Below, piece by piece: positions 24,655 through 32,563 of a DNA stretch of 64,000 bases (within the stretch, counting starts at the first letter, position 1; every line of letters begins with the position of its first letter). A program made the translations under genes and the position numbers. The DNA lies in the NCBI RefSeq assembly GCF_006265175.1, contig NZ_VDCQ01000012.1:62001-126000 (forward strand), in the 5' to 3' direction. Source of the DNA: Paenibacillus hemerocallicola (GTDB taxonomy: Bacteria; Bacillota; Bacilli; Paenibacillales; NBRC-103111). The notes under the pieces are model-generated. The model was not told the DNA's origin and did not search any database. It was given only the letters and a program-made list of their open reading frames with translations.

Positions 24655-25551
24655 CTATTTCGTAATCCTTTTGAAGCCGCGCGACAACGTTTTCGCATAT
24701 TCCGAAGGCGTCATATTGGTCGCTTTCTTGAAGTGGCGCGAAAAATAATGGACGCTGCTGTAGCCGAGCAGCTCGGATATTTCGGTCAAATTGTAGACAT
24801 CTTCGCGGATGTGCGTTTTGGCCCGGTCGATCTTTAATTGGTTCATATACTCGATTACGCCGCAGCCGACTCTCTTTTTGAACATGATGCTGATTTGGGT
24901 GCGTCCGATCGCGAAATGGTCGCATAAATCGTCGAGCGTCAAATTGTCGCCCAACCGCTCGATCATGTACTTGATAATTTTATCGGCTGCGCCGCTTTCC
25001 TGATTGTCCCGGGGCACCGGCGCAGGGGTCGTTTTCTGCTCTTCGTGTCCGGAACGGATCAGATGGATCAGCAGCGTTTCCAGATGAACCTTGAACAGCT
25101 GCTCGCTGCCGAACGGAGCGCCCGCGCGGGGGAACAATATTCTGCCGCTGCCGGCCGGACTCGGTCCGAACGCATTCCACCCCTCGTCCATCAGATGGGC
25201 AAGCACAAGCTTCTCTTTCTCGCCCAAACGGAACAGCTTATTGCGAATGAAAAAGGACATCGGCTCGGAATCGCATTCGAAGGTAACGACGAATACGTTT
25301 GGCGACACCTTTCCGTTGCTTTTCGGGCTGTGAAATTCGTTGGGCTCGTGGAACAGAAGGTCGCCCTGCTTCAGGTTGAAATGGCCGAAATCGGTATCGA
25401 TTTCGATCTCGCCTTTGTCCACATAGTAAATTTCCCAGAAGTCGTGCTTCTCTCCCGCATACTTGTAGTTTTTGGACAGCTCGAAATAATAGCACGAAAT
25501 TAACTTGCGGATTTGAATGTCTTCGCGAATTTCATATCGTGGAAACCGCAT
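24655..25551 (-). CDS. AraC-family transcriptional regulator, twin 2
   Basis: A 298-residue paralogue of the preceding gene, sharing R-Y-x-I-x-x-D-I at the start, K-H-D-F-W-E, K-Q-G-D-L-L, E-P-N-E-F-H and the two helix-turn-helix motifs. I start it at ATG 25551 behind GGGAG; a longer frame to 25599 lacks a ribosome-binding site. It lies 38 bases upstream of twin 1 and is divergent from the amino-sugar-like operon, so it is the best candidate activator of that operon. Confidence 0.85.
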   Translation of the reverse strand: MRFPRYEIREDIQIRKLISCYYFELSKNYKYAGEKHDFWEIYYVDKGEIEIDTDFGHFNLKQGDLLFHEPNEFHSPKSNGKVSPNVFVVTFECDSEPMSFFIRNKLFRLGEKEKLVLAHLMDEGWNAFGPSPAGSGRILFPRAGAPFGSEQLFKVHLETLLIHLIRSGHEEQKTTPAPVPRDNQESGAADKIIKYMIERLGDNLTLDDLCDHFAIGRTQISIMFKKRVGCGVIEYMNQLKIDRAKTHIREDVYNLTEISELLGYSSVHYFSRHFKKATNMTPSEYAKTLSRGFKRITK

Positions 25552-25782
25552 AGCCGGATGTCTCCCTTTCTGTGTGGAAACGTTATCTTTTTTCTTCATT
25601 CAACGCGAATATAAAAAATCCTTTCTTCGGTCGGGGCAGATTTGCACGAAAGCAAAAAAATCCAAATATTCCGGACGAAAGTGTACAGGACGGTGCAAAA
25701 AAGACGTGTCATCGTCTAAAGATCGGCACTCTTATCCACGGTATGATTGCGTTGAATCGATAAAGAAATGGAGGCGCTCCAG

Positions 25783-26595
25783 ATGGAAATCGGCGTCGTC
25801 AATATTTTGAAAAACAACGGCAGCTGTTTCGAGCATGTAAGCCAATTCGGCTTGAAAACGTGCCAATTGATCGGTTGGAATCCGGAGCTGTGTACGACGG
25901 AGATCGCCGACAATGTGCTCCGGGAATCGGAGAAGCACGGCGTTCGCATATGCGCCATGTGGGGATGGGTGGCCGGACCGGGCAAATGGAACTTTACCGA
26001 AGGACCGGTTACGCTCGGTCTCGTGCCGGAAGCATACCGGGAGGAGCGGGTCGGAACCTTGAAAAATTGGGCCGACTTCGCCAAGCGGATAGGCGCCCCG
26101 GCGCTGGTGACGCATTGCGGGTTCATTCCCGAGAATATGACCGATCCGAACTACGACGGCGTAGTGGACGCCATTCGGGAAGTCGCGCAATATTGCGACG
26201 ACTTGGGTCTCGGCTTCTGGTTCGAAACCGGTCAGGAGACGCCGGTCGTGCTGCTCCGGACGATCGAGCGCGTCGGTACGCCGAATCTGGGCATTAATCT
26301 CGATCCGGCCAACCTGATCCTTTACGGCAAAGGGAATCCGATCGATGCGCTTGACGTCATCGGGTCCTATGTGCGCAACGTGCACGTGAAGGACGGGTTT
26401 TATCCGACCAACGGCGACTTGCTCGGCAAAGAAACGCTTGTCGGAACAGGCAAGGTCAATTTTCCCGCATTGCTGGCAAAGCTTCGGTCCATCGGGTATG
26501 ACGGAGAACTGATCATCGAACGGGAAATTTCGGGGGAAGAGCAAGCGCGCGATATACGCGCCACCATCGACAATTTGAACAAGTGGCTGGCTTGA
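25783..26595 (+). CDS. Sugar phosphate isomerase/epimerase family protein (xylose isomerase-like TIM barrel)
   Basis: A 270-residue soluble protein of the AP-endonuclease-2/xylose isomerase fold. Metal-ligand segments are [24 protein letters not shown] and I-I-E-R-E-I. The start is ATG 25783 behind GGAGG; ATG 25768 overlaps that site. First gene of a four-gene operon with NagB-like, PIG-L and Gfo/Idh proteins. Members catalyse epimerisation or isomerisation of sugars or keto-sugars; some act as 3-keto-glycoside lyases or epimerases. Confidence 0.83.
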   Translation: MEIGVVNILKNNGSCFEHVSQFGLKTCQLIGWNPELCTTEIADNVLRESEKHGVRICAMWGWVAGPGKWNFTEGPVTLGLVPEAYREERVGTLKNWADFAKRIGAPALVTHCGFIPENMTDPNYDGVVDAIREVAQYCDDLGLGFWFETGQETPVVLLRTIERVGTPNLGINLDPANLILYGKGNPIDALDVIGSYVRNVHVKDGFYPTNGDLLGKETLVGTGKVNFPALLAKLRSIGYDGELIIEREISGEEQARDIRATIDNLNKWLA

Positions 26596-26620
26596 CCGGC
26601 TGTCAAGGAGGAAACGGGGC

Positions 26621-27571
26621 ATGAATTTGTTCACGACGCTGAAAGGCTCGCTCATGGAGTCCTTTTTCCCGAATGGTTGGGATTTGCAAAAAATCGACCG
26701 ATGCGCGGGATTGCCTCCTGCAGAGGCGCTGAAAAGGGAGCCGCACTGGAATGACGATTTCCGTCCGGTAAGCTGCTCCAGCCTGGAGCAGTTCGATACG
26801 TATATGGGCCATGAAATCGCGCTGCTGATCAAGCAGACGCGCGATCGCGGCGAGAAGCTCGCGATCATCCTGCCCGTCGGTCCGATGGGGATGTATAAAT
26901 GGACGGTGTATTTCCTGAAAGCTTGGAATGTGAGCGCCTCGCACGTGCACGGCTTCAACATGGATGAATGGAGCGACGCGGAAGGGAATACGCTCCCTCC
27001 GACAAATCCGGGATCGTTTCAGTACGCCATGGAGAATAGCTTCTATGATTTGCTTGGCGATTTGACGGTGCCGTCCGCGCAGCGCAATTTTGCCACCAAG
27101 GAGAATTTGCCGTCGTATAAGGAAAAAATCGCCTGCTTGAGAAGCGAAGGCGCCAAGCTGGCCGTCGTATACGGTATCGGCCGGGTATTCCATATCGCAT
27201 TCTGGGAGCCGCATTTTGCCGGCGAATACGGGTCCGAGGCGGAATGGCGCGTGGATACGCACCGGATCGCGGCCCAGCTCCATCCGCTTACGATCGAGCA
27301 GAACGCGATTACGAGCTTCAAGAGCCGGACGACGCTCGTACCGTGCTACGCCAATACGATCGGGCCGGGACTGTTTTTGCAGGCCGACTATGCGATCGGC
27401 GGGGCGGACGGCGCGCTCGGACGGGGCATGATGTGGCAAGGCATGTCGCTTCTGACGACTTTGAAGTACGGCCCGGACCCTTGGGTGCCGTCCAGCTACA
27501 TGCCGACAATACCCGGAAAGCTGTTTTTTCTGCAGGAGCTGGCGGGGCCGCTAGAGCCCGAGCTGAATTGA
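26621..27571 (+). CDS. NagB-like deaminase/isomerase homologue with altered active site
   Basis: A 316-residue protein, about 50 longer than NagB. G-F-N-M-D-E-W (111-117) keeps the catalytic-base Asp (Asp115, like Asp72 of E. coli NagB). [13 protein letters not shown] (185-197) aligns with G-V-G-N-D-G-H-I-A-F-N-E-P: His191 and Glu196 remain, but the Asp equivalent to Asp141 is Val189 and Asn becomes Trp195. The phosphate loop L-P-T-G-G-T-P is replaced by L-P-V-G-P-M-G. So it probably does not bind a 6-phosphate sugar. With a PIG-L deacetylase and oxidoreductase beside it, an unphosphorylated amino sugar is the likely substrate. This is inference. GGAGG precedes the start. Confidence 0.75.
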   Translation: MNLFTTLKGSLMESFFPNGWDLQKIDRCAGLPPAEALKREPHWNDDFRPVSCSSLEQFDTYMGHEIALLIKQTRDRGEKLAIILPVGPMGMYKWTVYFLKAWNVSASHVHGFNMDEWSDAEGNTLPPTNPGSFQYAMENSFYDLLGDLTVPSAQRNFATKENLPSYKEKIACLRSEGAKLAVVYGIGRVFHIAFWEPHFAGEYGSEAEWRVDTHRIAAQLHPLTIEQNAITSFKSRTTLVPCYANTIGPGLFLQADYAIGGADGALGRGMMWQGMSLLTTLKYGPDPWVPSSYMPTIPGKLFFLQELAGPLEPELN

Positions 27572-27592
27572 CGAAAAGGAAGGAGTGTTTGC

Positions 27593-28297
27593 ATGAATAT
27601 TTTGGCGGTAGGAGCGCATCCCGACGATATCGAGATCTCCTGCGCGGGGACGTTGTCCAAGCTGAAGCAGGCCGGCCATCATATCGTCATCTGCCACGCG
27701 TGCAAGGGAGACAAAGGCCATTATACGATTCCTCCCGAGGAATTGACGGAAATACGCCGCAAGGAGGCCGGGGAGGCCGGGGCCGTCATCGGCAGCGAGG
27801 TGGTCTCCTTAGGCTTCGGGGACGGGGAGATCATCGCCGAGAATCAGGAAAACCGGATGGTTTTTATCGATCTCGTGCGGTATGCCCGCCCCGATATCGT
27901 CATTACCCATGCCCCCAACGATTATATGCCGGATCATATCGCGGTCAGCCAGCTCGTCTTTCACGCGACGTTTTTCTCCACGCTGCCCTGGTTCCGGACG
28001 AAAAATGAAGCCGCGGATAAAGTGCCGGGATTGTACTATATGGACAATTTGTCCGGTCTTGGCTTCGAGCCGACTTTTTACGTCGACGTGACGGACCACC
28101 TGGAGACGAAGCTGGAAATGCTGCGAAAGCATCAGAGCCAGCTGGTGTGGCTGAAAGAACACGACAATGTCGATATCGTCGATTTCGTCTCGACGCTGGG
28201 CAAGACGCGCGGGATACAAGCAGGCTGCACCTATGCGGAAGGATTCGTCCAGCATCTCGTCTGGACAAGACCGAACGCAATAAGGTTTCCGGTATAG
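27593..28297 (+). CDS. PIG-L/LmbE family N-deacetylase
   Basis: A 234-residue zinc-dependent deacetylase. The motif A-H-P-D-D is at 8-12 and P-D-H at 113-115 supplies the third metal-binding His. Family members remove acetyl groups from GlcNAc-containing molecules (GlcNAc-PI, mycothiol and bacillithiol precursors, N-acetyl chitobiose). It resembles BshB but lies in a catabolic operon away from other bacillithiol genes, so it more likely deacetylates an imported N-acetyl amino sugar. GGAAGGAG precedes the ATG. Confidence 0.86.
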   Translation: MNILAVGAHPDDIEISCAGTLSKLKQAGHHIVICHACKGDKGHYTIPPEELTEIRRKEAGEAGAVIGSEVVSLGFGDGEIIAENQENRMVFIDLVRYARPDIVITHAPNDYMPDHIAVSQLVFHATFFSTLPWFRTKNEAADKVPGLYYMDNLSGLGFEPTFYVDVTDHLETKLEMLRKHQSQLVWLKEHDNVDIVDFVSTLGKTRGIQAGCTYAEGFVQHLVWTRPNAIRFPV

Positions 28298-28334
28298 CGG
28301 GAGCGGACGCGCTCCACGAGGGGAGATAACGAAT

Positions 28335-29360
28335 ATGCTGAAGGTAGGCTTGGTCGGCCTCGGGTTTATGGGCCGCATGCATTTGACGAACTATAGAAGA
28401 TTGGAGCAGGAGGGCTTTCCGATCCGGGTTGTCGCGATTTGCGACGTGGACGAGAAAAAGTTCCGCGGCATTTTTACCGAGGGCAATATCGGGAATCCGG
28501 ACAACGGGCTCGACCTTTCCGTCTATAAGCACTACACCGATTACGACCGTATGCTCGCCGAAGAGGAGCTCGACATCGTCGATATAGCCATGCCGAGCAA
28601 CCTGCACGCCGACATGACGGTCAAAGCGTTGGACCGGGGCGTCCACGTCCTCTGCGAGAAGCCGATGGCGCTAAGTACGGCCGAAGGGCGCCTCATGATC
28701 GAGGCGGAGAAGCGGAGCGGCAAAAAGCTGATGATCGCCCAAGTGCTGCGCTTTTGGCCCGAATACGAATATTTGAAGGAAACGGTTGCCGGCGGCCGGT
28801 ATGGACAAGTGCTGTCCGCCCATTTTTTCCGCGGGGGACATCCGCCGAAGTGGACGTACAAGGACTGGATGGTCCGCAAAGAAACGAGCGGAGGCGGTTT
28901 GTTCGATCTGCATATCCACGATATCGACATGGTCAATTGGCTGTTCGGCGCACCGCAGTCGGTATCGACGCTGGCGCGCGACGTTCTGCCCGGAAGCTCT
29001 TACGACATCATTTCCACAAATTATGTATACCCGGACCGTAAAATAGTCACGACGCAGTGCGACCGTTCTTTAACGGGCGAATTCGGATTCGAGATGTCGT
29101 ACCGGATCAATTTCGAACGCGGCAACCTGTTGTTCGAAAAACGCGTCCTGCGCGACAATCCCATGGACGGTAAAGGGTTCGTACCGGAGCTGTCCGCCGA
29201 TTCGGGCTATTATCGGGAGATTAAATATTATGCCGAGGCGATTCTTTACGACCGTCCGATCGAACGGGCGACTTCGGAGCATACGCTGCAGACTTTGGCC
29301 ATCGCCGAAGCGGAAGCCCGCTCCGCAACATCCGGAGGCGAGTTGGTGGATATAGCGTAA
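28335..29360 (+). CDS. Gfo/Idh/MocA family oxidoreductase
   Basis: A 341-residue NAD(P)-dependent dehydrogenase. G-L-V-G-L-G-F-M-G-R-M-H (Rossmann loop), G-V-H-V-L-C-E-K-P-M near residue 110 and G-G-G-L-F-D-L-H-I-H-D-I-D near 190 identify the family. It is the last gene of the operon. Such enzymes often oxidise the C3 hydroxyl of a sugar, which would labilise an amino sugar for later steps. GGGGAGA precedes the start. Confidence 0.87.
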   Translation: MLKVGLVGLGFMGRMHLTNYRRLEQEGFPIRVVAICDVDEKKFRGIFTEGNIGNPDNGLDLSVYKHYTDYDRMLAEEELDIVDIAMPSNLHADMTVKALDRGVHVLCEKPMALSTAEGRLMIEAEKRSGKKLMIAQVLRFWPEYEYLKETVAGGRYGQVLSAHFFRGGHPPKWTYKDWMVRKETSGGGLFDLHIHDIDMVNWLFGAPQSVSTLARDVLPGSSYDIISTNYVYPDRKIVTTQCDRSLTGEFGFEMSYRINFERGNLLFEKRVLRDNPMDGKGFVPELSADSGYYREIKYYAEAILYDRPIERATSEHTLQTLAIAEAEARSATSGGELVDIA

Positions 29361-29490
29361 TATTAAAATATTGAAAAAAATACGGATTTGCCCGCCCGGG
29401 GGGATTGCCCACGGTCGGGCTGTCTGTTATGGTTAAAGCAGAGTTATCCGTTACCTATTCGGAATCCACTTCACAGAGGAGGGAATTTGC

Positions 29491-29700
29491 ATGCCGTTCA
29501 ATATTGGTTGGACCGGACTTATTTTAATCGTATTGATCGCCCTGCTGCTGTTCGGACCGTCCAAGCTTCCTCAGTTGGGCCGCGCGATCGGGGATACGAT
29601 GAGGGAATTCCGCAAAGGAAGCCGTCAAATGATCGCCGAGGCGGAAGAGTCGAACGCCGTCGAGAGCAAAAAGGAAACGGAACGCAAGTCGGTCAACTGA
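29491..29700 (+). CDS. tatA: Twin-arginine translocase subunit TatA
   Basis: A 69-residue protein with one N-terminal transmembrane helix (about 7-20), the conserved F-G-P-S-K-L-P hinge (21-27), an amphipathic helix and a charged tail. This is TatA/E, the pore-forming subunit of Tat export. GGAGG precedes the ATG. No tatC is adjacent. A Tat-signal phosphoesterase is encoded 8 kb away at 37598. Confidence 0.93.
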   Translation: MPFNIGWTGLILIVLIALLLFGPSKLPQLGRAIGDTMREFRKGSRQMIAEAEESNAVESKKETERKSVN

Positions 29701-29722
29701 GTGTTCGCGACCGCATCGGATT

Positions 29723-29763
29723 ACCGAATTCGCCGTACAAGGGATTCGGTTTTTCTTTTTTTT
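29723..29763 (+). terminator. Intrinsic terminator of tatA
   Basis: ACCGAAT and ATTCGGT form the stem with a 14-base loop, followed by TTTTCTTTTTTTT. Confidence 0.75.
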
Positions 29764-29776
29764 GTAAGCGCTCACT
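29763..29776. promoter_or_regulatory. cre box (CcpA site)
   Basis: TGTAAGCGCTCACT is a close match to the cre consensus. It begins just after the tatA terminator and before a plus-strand unit that ends at the terminator at 29974 but holds no clear gene. Confidence 0.6.
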
Positions 29777-29813
29777 AAATAGGACTGTTCAGGAAATATT
29801 TAGCTTGCGAAGC

Positions 29814-29825
29814 GTAATCGATTAC
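29814..29825. promoter_or_regulatory. LacI-type operator-like palindrome
   Basis: GTAATCGATTAC is a perfect 12-bp palindrome with the central CG typical of LacI-family sites. A near copy, GTAATCGATTGC, occurs at 59224 before the CBM9-like gene. Confidence 0.4.
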
Positions 29826-29935
29826 AGTACTTCACACGCCTTCCGTAAACACGGTATCGACGGCGGAGCATACCATAGCGATGATCATGCGCTGGGCAAA
29901 ATTGAGCATGATTATCGAGTGGCAGTTCCCTTGTA

Positions 29936-30235
29936 TCATTTTTTGGCAGAACGACGCTTAGAACGGACGTCCCCGGCCAGTCGGGTATCTGGCCGTTTTT
30001 TCTTTTTTCGTTTATTGCGGACTGCGAACGGTCCGGTCGCAATAATGTCCACCACATCCCTGTCGCTGAAGAAGGTCCGGTTCCGGATCGCCCTTCCGTT
30101 CGTAAGTTCCATCGCGGTCTGCTGCTTGCTGAACGATCCCCATAATGGGGCTTTATTGTTCCCGATAAATACCCCGCTGTTCGGCCCCATCCCATTGACG
30201 CTGATTTGCTGGAACACTATAGATGAATAGGACAA
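29936..30235 (-). CDS. Small GerP-like spore protein with basic tail
   Basis: 99 residues from TTG 30235, which follows GGAAG by eight bases. The core I-S-V-N-G-M-G-P-N-S-G-V-F-I-G-N-N matches the N-S-x-G-P-N-S/G-x-x-F-V-G pattern of the two proteins at 30916 and 31191. That pattern is like the small GerPA/GerPF-type proteins of spores. The last 30 residues are very basic (KRKKKKRP and onward) and are encoded over a plus-strand terminator, so the original stop may have been lost. It follows the GerPC-like gene by 52 bases. Confidence 0.65.
   Translation of the reverse strand: MSYSSIVFQQISVNGMGPNSGVFIGNNKAPLWGSFSKQQTAMELTNGRAIRNRTFFSDRDVVDIIATGPFAVRNKRKKKKRPDTRLAGDVRSKRRSAKK
29974..30008 (+). 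terminator. Plus-strand terminator inside the end of the minus-strand gene
   Basis: CGGCCAG and CTGGCCG pair around TCGGGTAT, followed by TTTTTTCTTTTTT. It would end a plus-strand transcript starting near the cre box at 29763. That stretch has only a 26-codon frame (29881-29961, start MIMRWAKLS) without a ribosome-binding site. Confidence 0.75.
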
Positions 30236-30287
30236 GGGATCCGCTTCCTTTCTTGTGCGAGCTACAATCCTCAGCTTATAGCCTTTA

Positions 30288-30764
30288 CTACAGCTTACGC
30301 GAATGAGGAGGATCCGGGTTGGGCGCGGACGGTGCCGCACGGTACGAATATCCTTTTGTCGTACGTCGCAGCTCGGCATCGTCCGTGACAGCCTCTTCGG
30401 AAGACGCTCGCATGGCGGAGCCGGCCGTGGCCCCCTGCTTGGCGGGATCATCCGGCTTGCCTTTACCGTTCTTGCCGCCCTGAAACATCTGCTGCGGATC
30501 GAACTGCACGTCGAAGTTGTTGCCCAAATTGAGCGAGCCGCTCAGTTCCTCGATATCGAGCGCATCGAGACGGAATGTCACGTTTTCGACAACGGGGTTG
30601 TGGATATGGAGCTCGCGGACGACTACGTTTTGTTTTCGCGTCTCTTTGGCAAGGTGCTGGATCGTTTGCTCGAGCTGTTCGATCTTTTGTTCCAAACGGC
30701 TCCTCTCCGCCCCTTCGCGTGAGACAGCCGCCGTCTTACCGTTTCCTTGCAACCAGTTGAACAT
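30288..30764 (-). CDS. GerPC-like spore germination protein
   Basis: 158 residues from ATG 30764 behind GAGG. Residues about 17-45 form a coiled coil (S-R-L-E-Q-K-I-E-Q-L-E-Q-T-I). Then L-H-I-H-N-P-V-V-E-N-V-T-F-R-L-D and S-G-S-L-N-L-G-N-N-F give the beta segment known in GerPC, whose protein is needed for germinants to reach the inner spore membrane. The C-terminus is low-complexity. It heads a minus-strand pair and is divergent from two GerP-like genes. It is shorter than the 200-residue Bacillus GerPC. Confidence 0.72.
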   Translation of the reverse strand: MFNWLQGNGKTAAVSREGAERSRLEQKIEQLEQTIQHLAKETRKQNVVVRELHIHNPVVENVTFRLDALDIEELSGSLNLGNNFDVQFDPQQMFQGGKNGKGKPDDPAKQGATAGSAMRASSEEAVTDDAELRRTTKGYSYRAAPSAPNPDPPHSRKL

Positions 30765-30854
30765 GGCCATTCCTCGCTCGTCCGAATTAGACAACCTGTC
30801 TTTTACATTATATGGCCGGACTAAGCAAAGCATTCGTTCGTTGTGACAAACGCC

Positions 30855-30884
30855 GAATAGGACATCGGCAAGGCCGCATATATA
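30855..30884 (+). promoter_or_regulatory. Sigma-G-like promoter
   Basis: GAATA and CATATATA are separated by 17 bases, close to the forespore sigma-G pattern (TGAATA, 17-18, CATnnTA). The divergent strand carries GAATG and CATATAAT at 16 bases. Both point to forespore expression. This is inference from motif shape only. Confidence 0.45.
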
Positions 30885-30915
30885 TGATTTACGACGAGAG
30901 ACGGGAGGGGTAGAC

Positions 30916-31173
30916 ATGCCGGGTACGATTATATTCAACGGCATTTATGTAAACAGCCAAGGTCCGAACGGAGCCGTCTTCGTAGGCGAAACGTCGGCGC
31001 CGGGCTGGGATTCCCACAATAAAAACCAAACGTCGAACGGACAGAGCAATAACGCCTTCGGCGCCGGCGAGAACGTTACAGGAAATTTGTTTTTGTTGTC
31101 CGACAACGACTTTTTGGATACGCTCATCCTCGACGGCTTCGAGAAAGAGGGGGGACCGAGCATCCAATCTTGA
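30916..31173 (+). CDS. Small GerP-like spore protein
   Basis: 85 residues behind a strong GGGAGGGG site. It carries I-Y-V-N-S-Q-G-P-N-G-A-V-F-V-G-E, then G-W-D-S-H-N-K-N-Q, then L-S-D-N-D-F-L-D. The same three blocks occur in the next protein. It is a soluble, glycine- and asparagine-rich beta-type protein. The context (GerPC-like neighbour, sigma-G-like promoter) suggests a spore coat or germination role. I do not know of an experimentally named homologue. Confidence 0.75.
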   Translation: MPGTIIFNGIYVNSQGPNGAVFVGETSAPGWDSHNKNQTSNGQSNNAFGAGENVTGNLFLLSDNDFLDTLILDGFEKEGGPSIQS

Positions 31174-31190
31174 CGAAGGGGGCTGTCGTT

Positions 31191-31451
31191 ATGCCGGATA
31201 CCAAATTTCTCGTTCAATTCGACCGCATCGTCGTCAATTCGATCGGTCCGAATTCGGGCATATTTGTCGGAACGAATTTGCAGTACGGCTGGAGCTCGCA
31301 TAACAAGACGAACGCGAGCTTCTCGGGTATGGGCGAGGGGAGCGAGGTATCGCGGAACGTGAATGTCATTTACGACAACGATATGATCGACACGCCGATC
31401 GATGACCGCGACATCATCTTGAACGGACAGAAGATAGCCAGAGCTTCGTAA
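31191..31451 (+). CDS. Small GerP-like spore protein
   Basis: 86 residues from ATG 31191 behind AAGGGGG; an upstream TTG at 31170 is less likely. Blocks I-V-V-N-S-I-G-P-N-S-G-I-F-V-G-T, G-W-S-S-H-N-K-T-N and I-Y-D-N-D-M-I-D repeat those of the previous protein, so they are paralogues. They lie in one transcript, with the divergent alpha-crystallin-like gene following. Confidence 0.75.
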   Translation: MPDTKFLVQFDRIVVNSIGPNSGIFVGTNLQYGWSSHNKTNASFSGMGEGSEVSRNVNVIYDNDMIDTPIDDRDIILNGQKIARAS

Positions 31452-31498
31452 TCGGGGGTTGCCCCATGCGGTAATCTGAATGGAAGCGGGGGATATTC

Positions 31499-32107
31499 AT
31501 GAGTCGGAGCAAAGACGATCATGCGATTCCCGGAACGGGAGAGGGATTGTTCGATTGGGACGATTTTCAGAACCATTTTTTCGGAGGAGGGGGATGGAAG
31601 GAGGCGTGGGGCGGAAAGCCGAGCGGGACGATCCCATGGGTAGACCGGTATGTGAAAGGCATATTGGCCGATGCCGTACCGGTCGCAGTTTCGAGATCTG
31701 CCAAGCAATCGGGGCGTACGCGGCAAACCGGACAATCCGAGCAAGCTGAGGAATCCGAGGAAGCGGAGGAAGCCGGACAGATCGGGCAAAGCGGGCAGAC
31801 GGCGCCGTTTTCCTCCAAGCTTACGTCGATCGCTTGCAACGTATTCGAGACGCACCGCGCCTTGATCGTTCGCATTCGGTTGTCCGCAGACGTCTCGATC
31901 CGGGACATTCGTCTATTCGCGGCCCCGCACGAATTGAAGGTGCTGGGGCTTCCCGGAGCGGAAGAGAAGACGGTGAAGCTTCCGACAGCGGTGCGGACGG
32001 ACGGAGCGAGGGCGATCTGCAAACAGCGAATTGTGGAGGTCACGCTACCGAAGGAAGAAGAAAGGGCCGCCATTGAAGTTCCGATTCGCCATATGGAAGG
32101 GGGGTAA
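31499..32107 (+). CDS. Divergent alpha-crystallin (Hsp20)-like protein with Gln/Glu-rich linker
   Basis: 202 residues. The N-terminus is F-D-W-D-D-F-Q-N-H-F-F-G-G-G-G-W, aromatic and glycine-rich as in small heat shock proteins. Residues about 72-103 form a Q/S/E/G-rich linker. The C-terminal 95 residues follow the alpha-crystallin pattern: V-F-E-T-H-R-A-L-I-V-R-I-R-L-S, L-K-V-L-G-L-P-G, V-K-L-P and V-E-V-T-L-P-K. A canonical Hsp20 is encoded nearby on the other strand. The match is to the fold pattern and is inference. GGGGG precedes the ATG. Confidence 0.6.
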   Translation: MSRSKDDHAIPGTGEGLFDWDDFQNHFFGGGGWKEAWGGKPSGTIPWVDRYVKGILADAVPVAVSRSAKQSGRTRQTGQSEQAEESEEAEEAGQIGQSGQTAPFSSKLTSIACNVFETHRALIVRIRLSADVSIRDIRLFAAPHELKVLGLPGAEEKTVKLPTAVRTDGARAICKQRIVEVTLPKEEERAAIEVPIRHMEGG

Positions 32108-32143
32108 CCGGCAGTTCGCCGACAGTCGTCCCATTGCCGAGAG

Positions 32144-32173
32144 GCCGCCGGACTTGGTTTGCGCGGCTTTTTT
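32144..32173 (+). terminator. Intrinsic terminator of the GerP-like plus-strand operon
   Basis: GCCGC and GCGGC pair around a 14-base loop, followed by six T residues. It lies 37 bases past the stop of the alpha-crystallin-like gene. Confidence 0.6.
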
Positions 32174-32326
32174 GTCCTATCAGAATGATCCATCTCGGAA
32201 AGCTCGGACGCACTTCATCGAATGGGCTTCGATCAGAAGTTTTTCTTAGAGTATGCGTTTGCTATTAACCGTCGTCGAGCCGCGTGCATACAATATTCCG
32301 TAAAAAATGCGCGGAGGCGGTCGTGG

Positions 32327-32545
32327 ATGGCAGAGCAACCCGAGAAGGAGCCGTGCGTCCGCTGCGGACATCAGCCCGAGAAATCCGACAAATACTGCGT
32401 CCGCTGCGGAGCACCTCTCGTAAACCGCTGCACGAAAAAAAGAAGCCCTTTGCACAGGGGCTGCTCCAAGGTGAACAAGCAAGATGCGGCTTACTGCGCG
32501 GACTGCGGAGAGCCGACGCTGTTCCGGGAATCGGGACTGCTGTAG
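32327..32545 (+). CDS. Small double zinc-ribbon protein
   Basis: 72 residues from ATG 32327 behind GGAGG. It holds C-V-R-C-G-H, Y-C-V-R-C-G-A-P-L, a C-x8-C spacing in the middle and Y-C-A-D-C-G-E-P: two zinc ribbons of the DZR type, with the second ribbon's first knuckle widened by an R-S-P-L-H-R-G insertion. Function unknown. It stands alone between the plus-strand and minus-strand spore-type genes. Confidence 0.7.
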   Translation: MAEQPEKEPCVRCGHQPEKSDKYCVRCGAPLVNRCTKKRSPLHRGCSKVNKQDAAYCADCGEPTLFRESGLL

Positions 32546-32563
32546 CGACTCGCCCGTTCGCCT

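Noticed and set aside
24617-24925. Long N-terminal extension of AraC twin 1
   Set aside because: It is an out-of-phase copy of the end of twin 2; the paralogue fixes the start at 24616.
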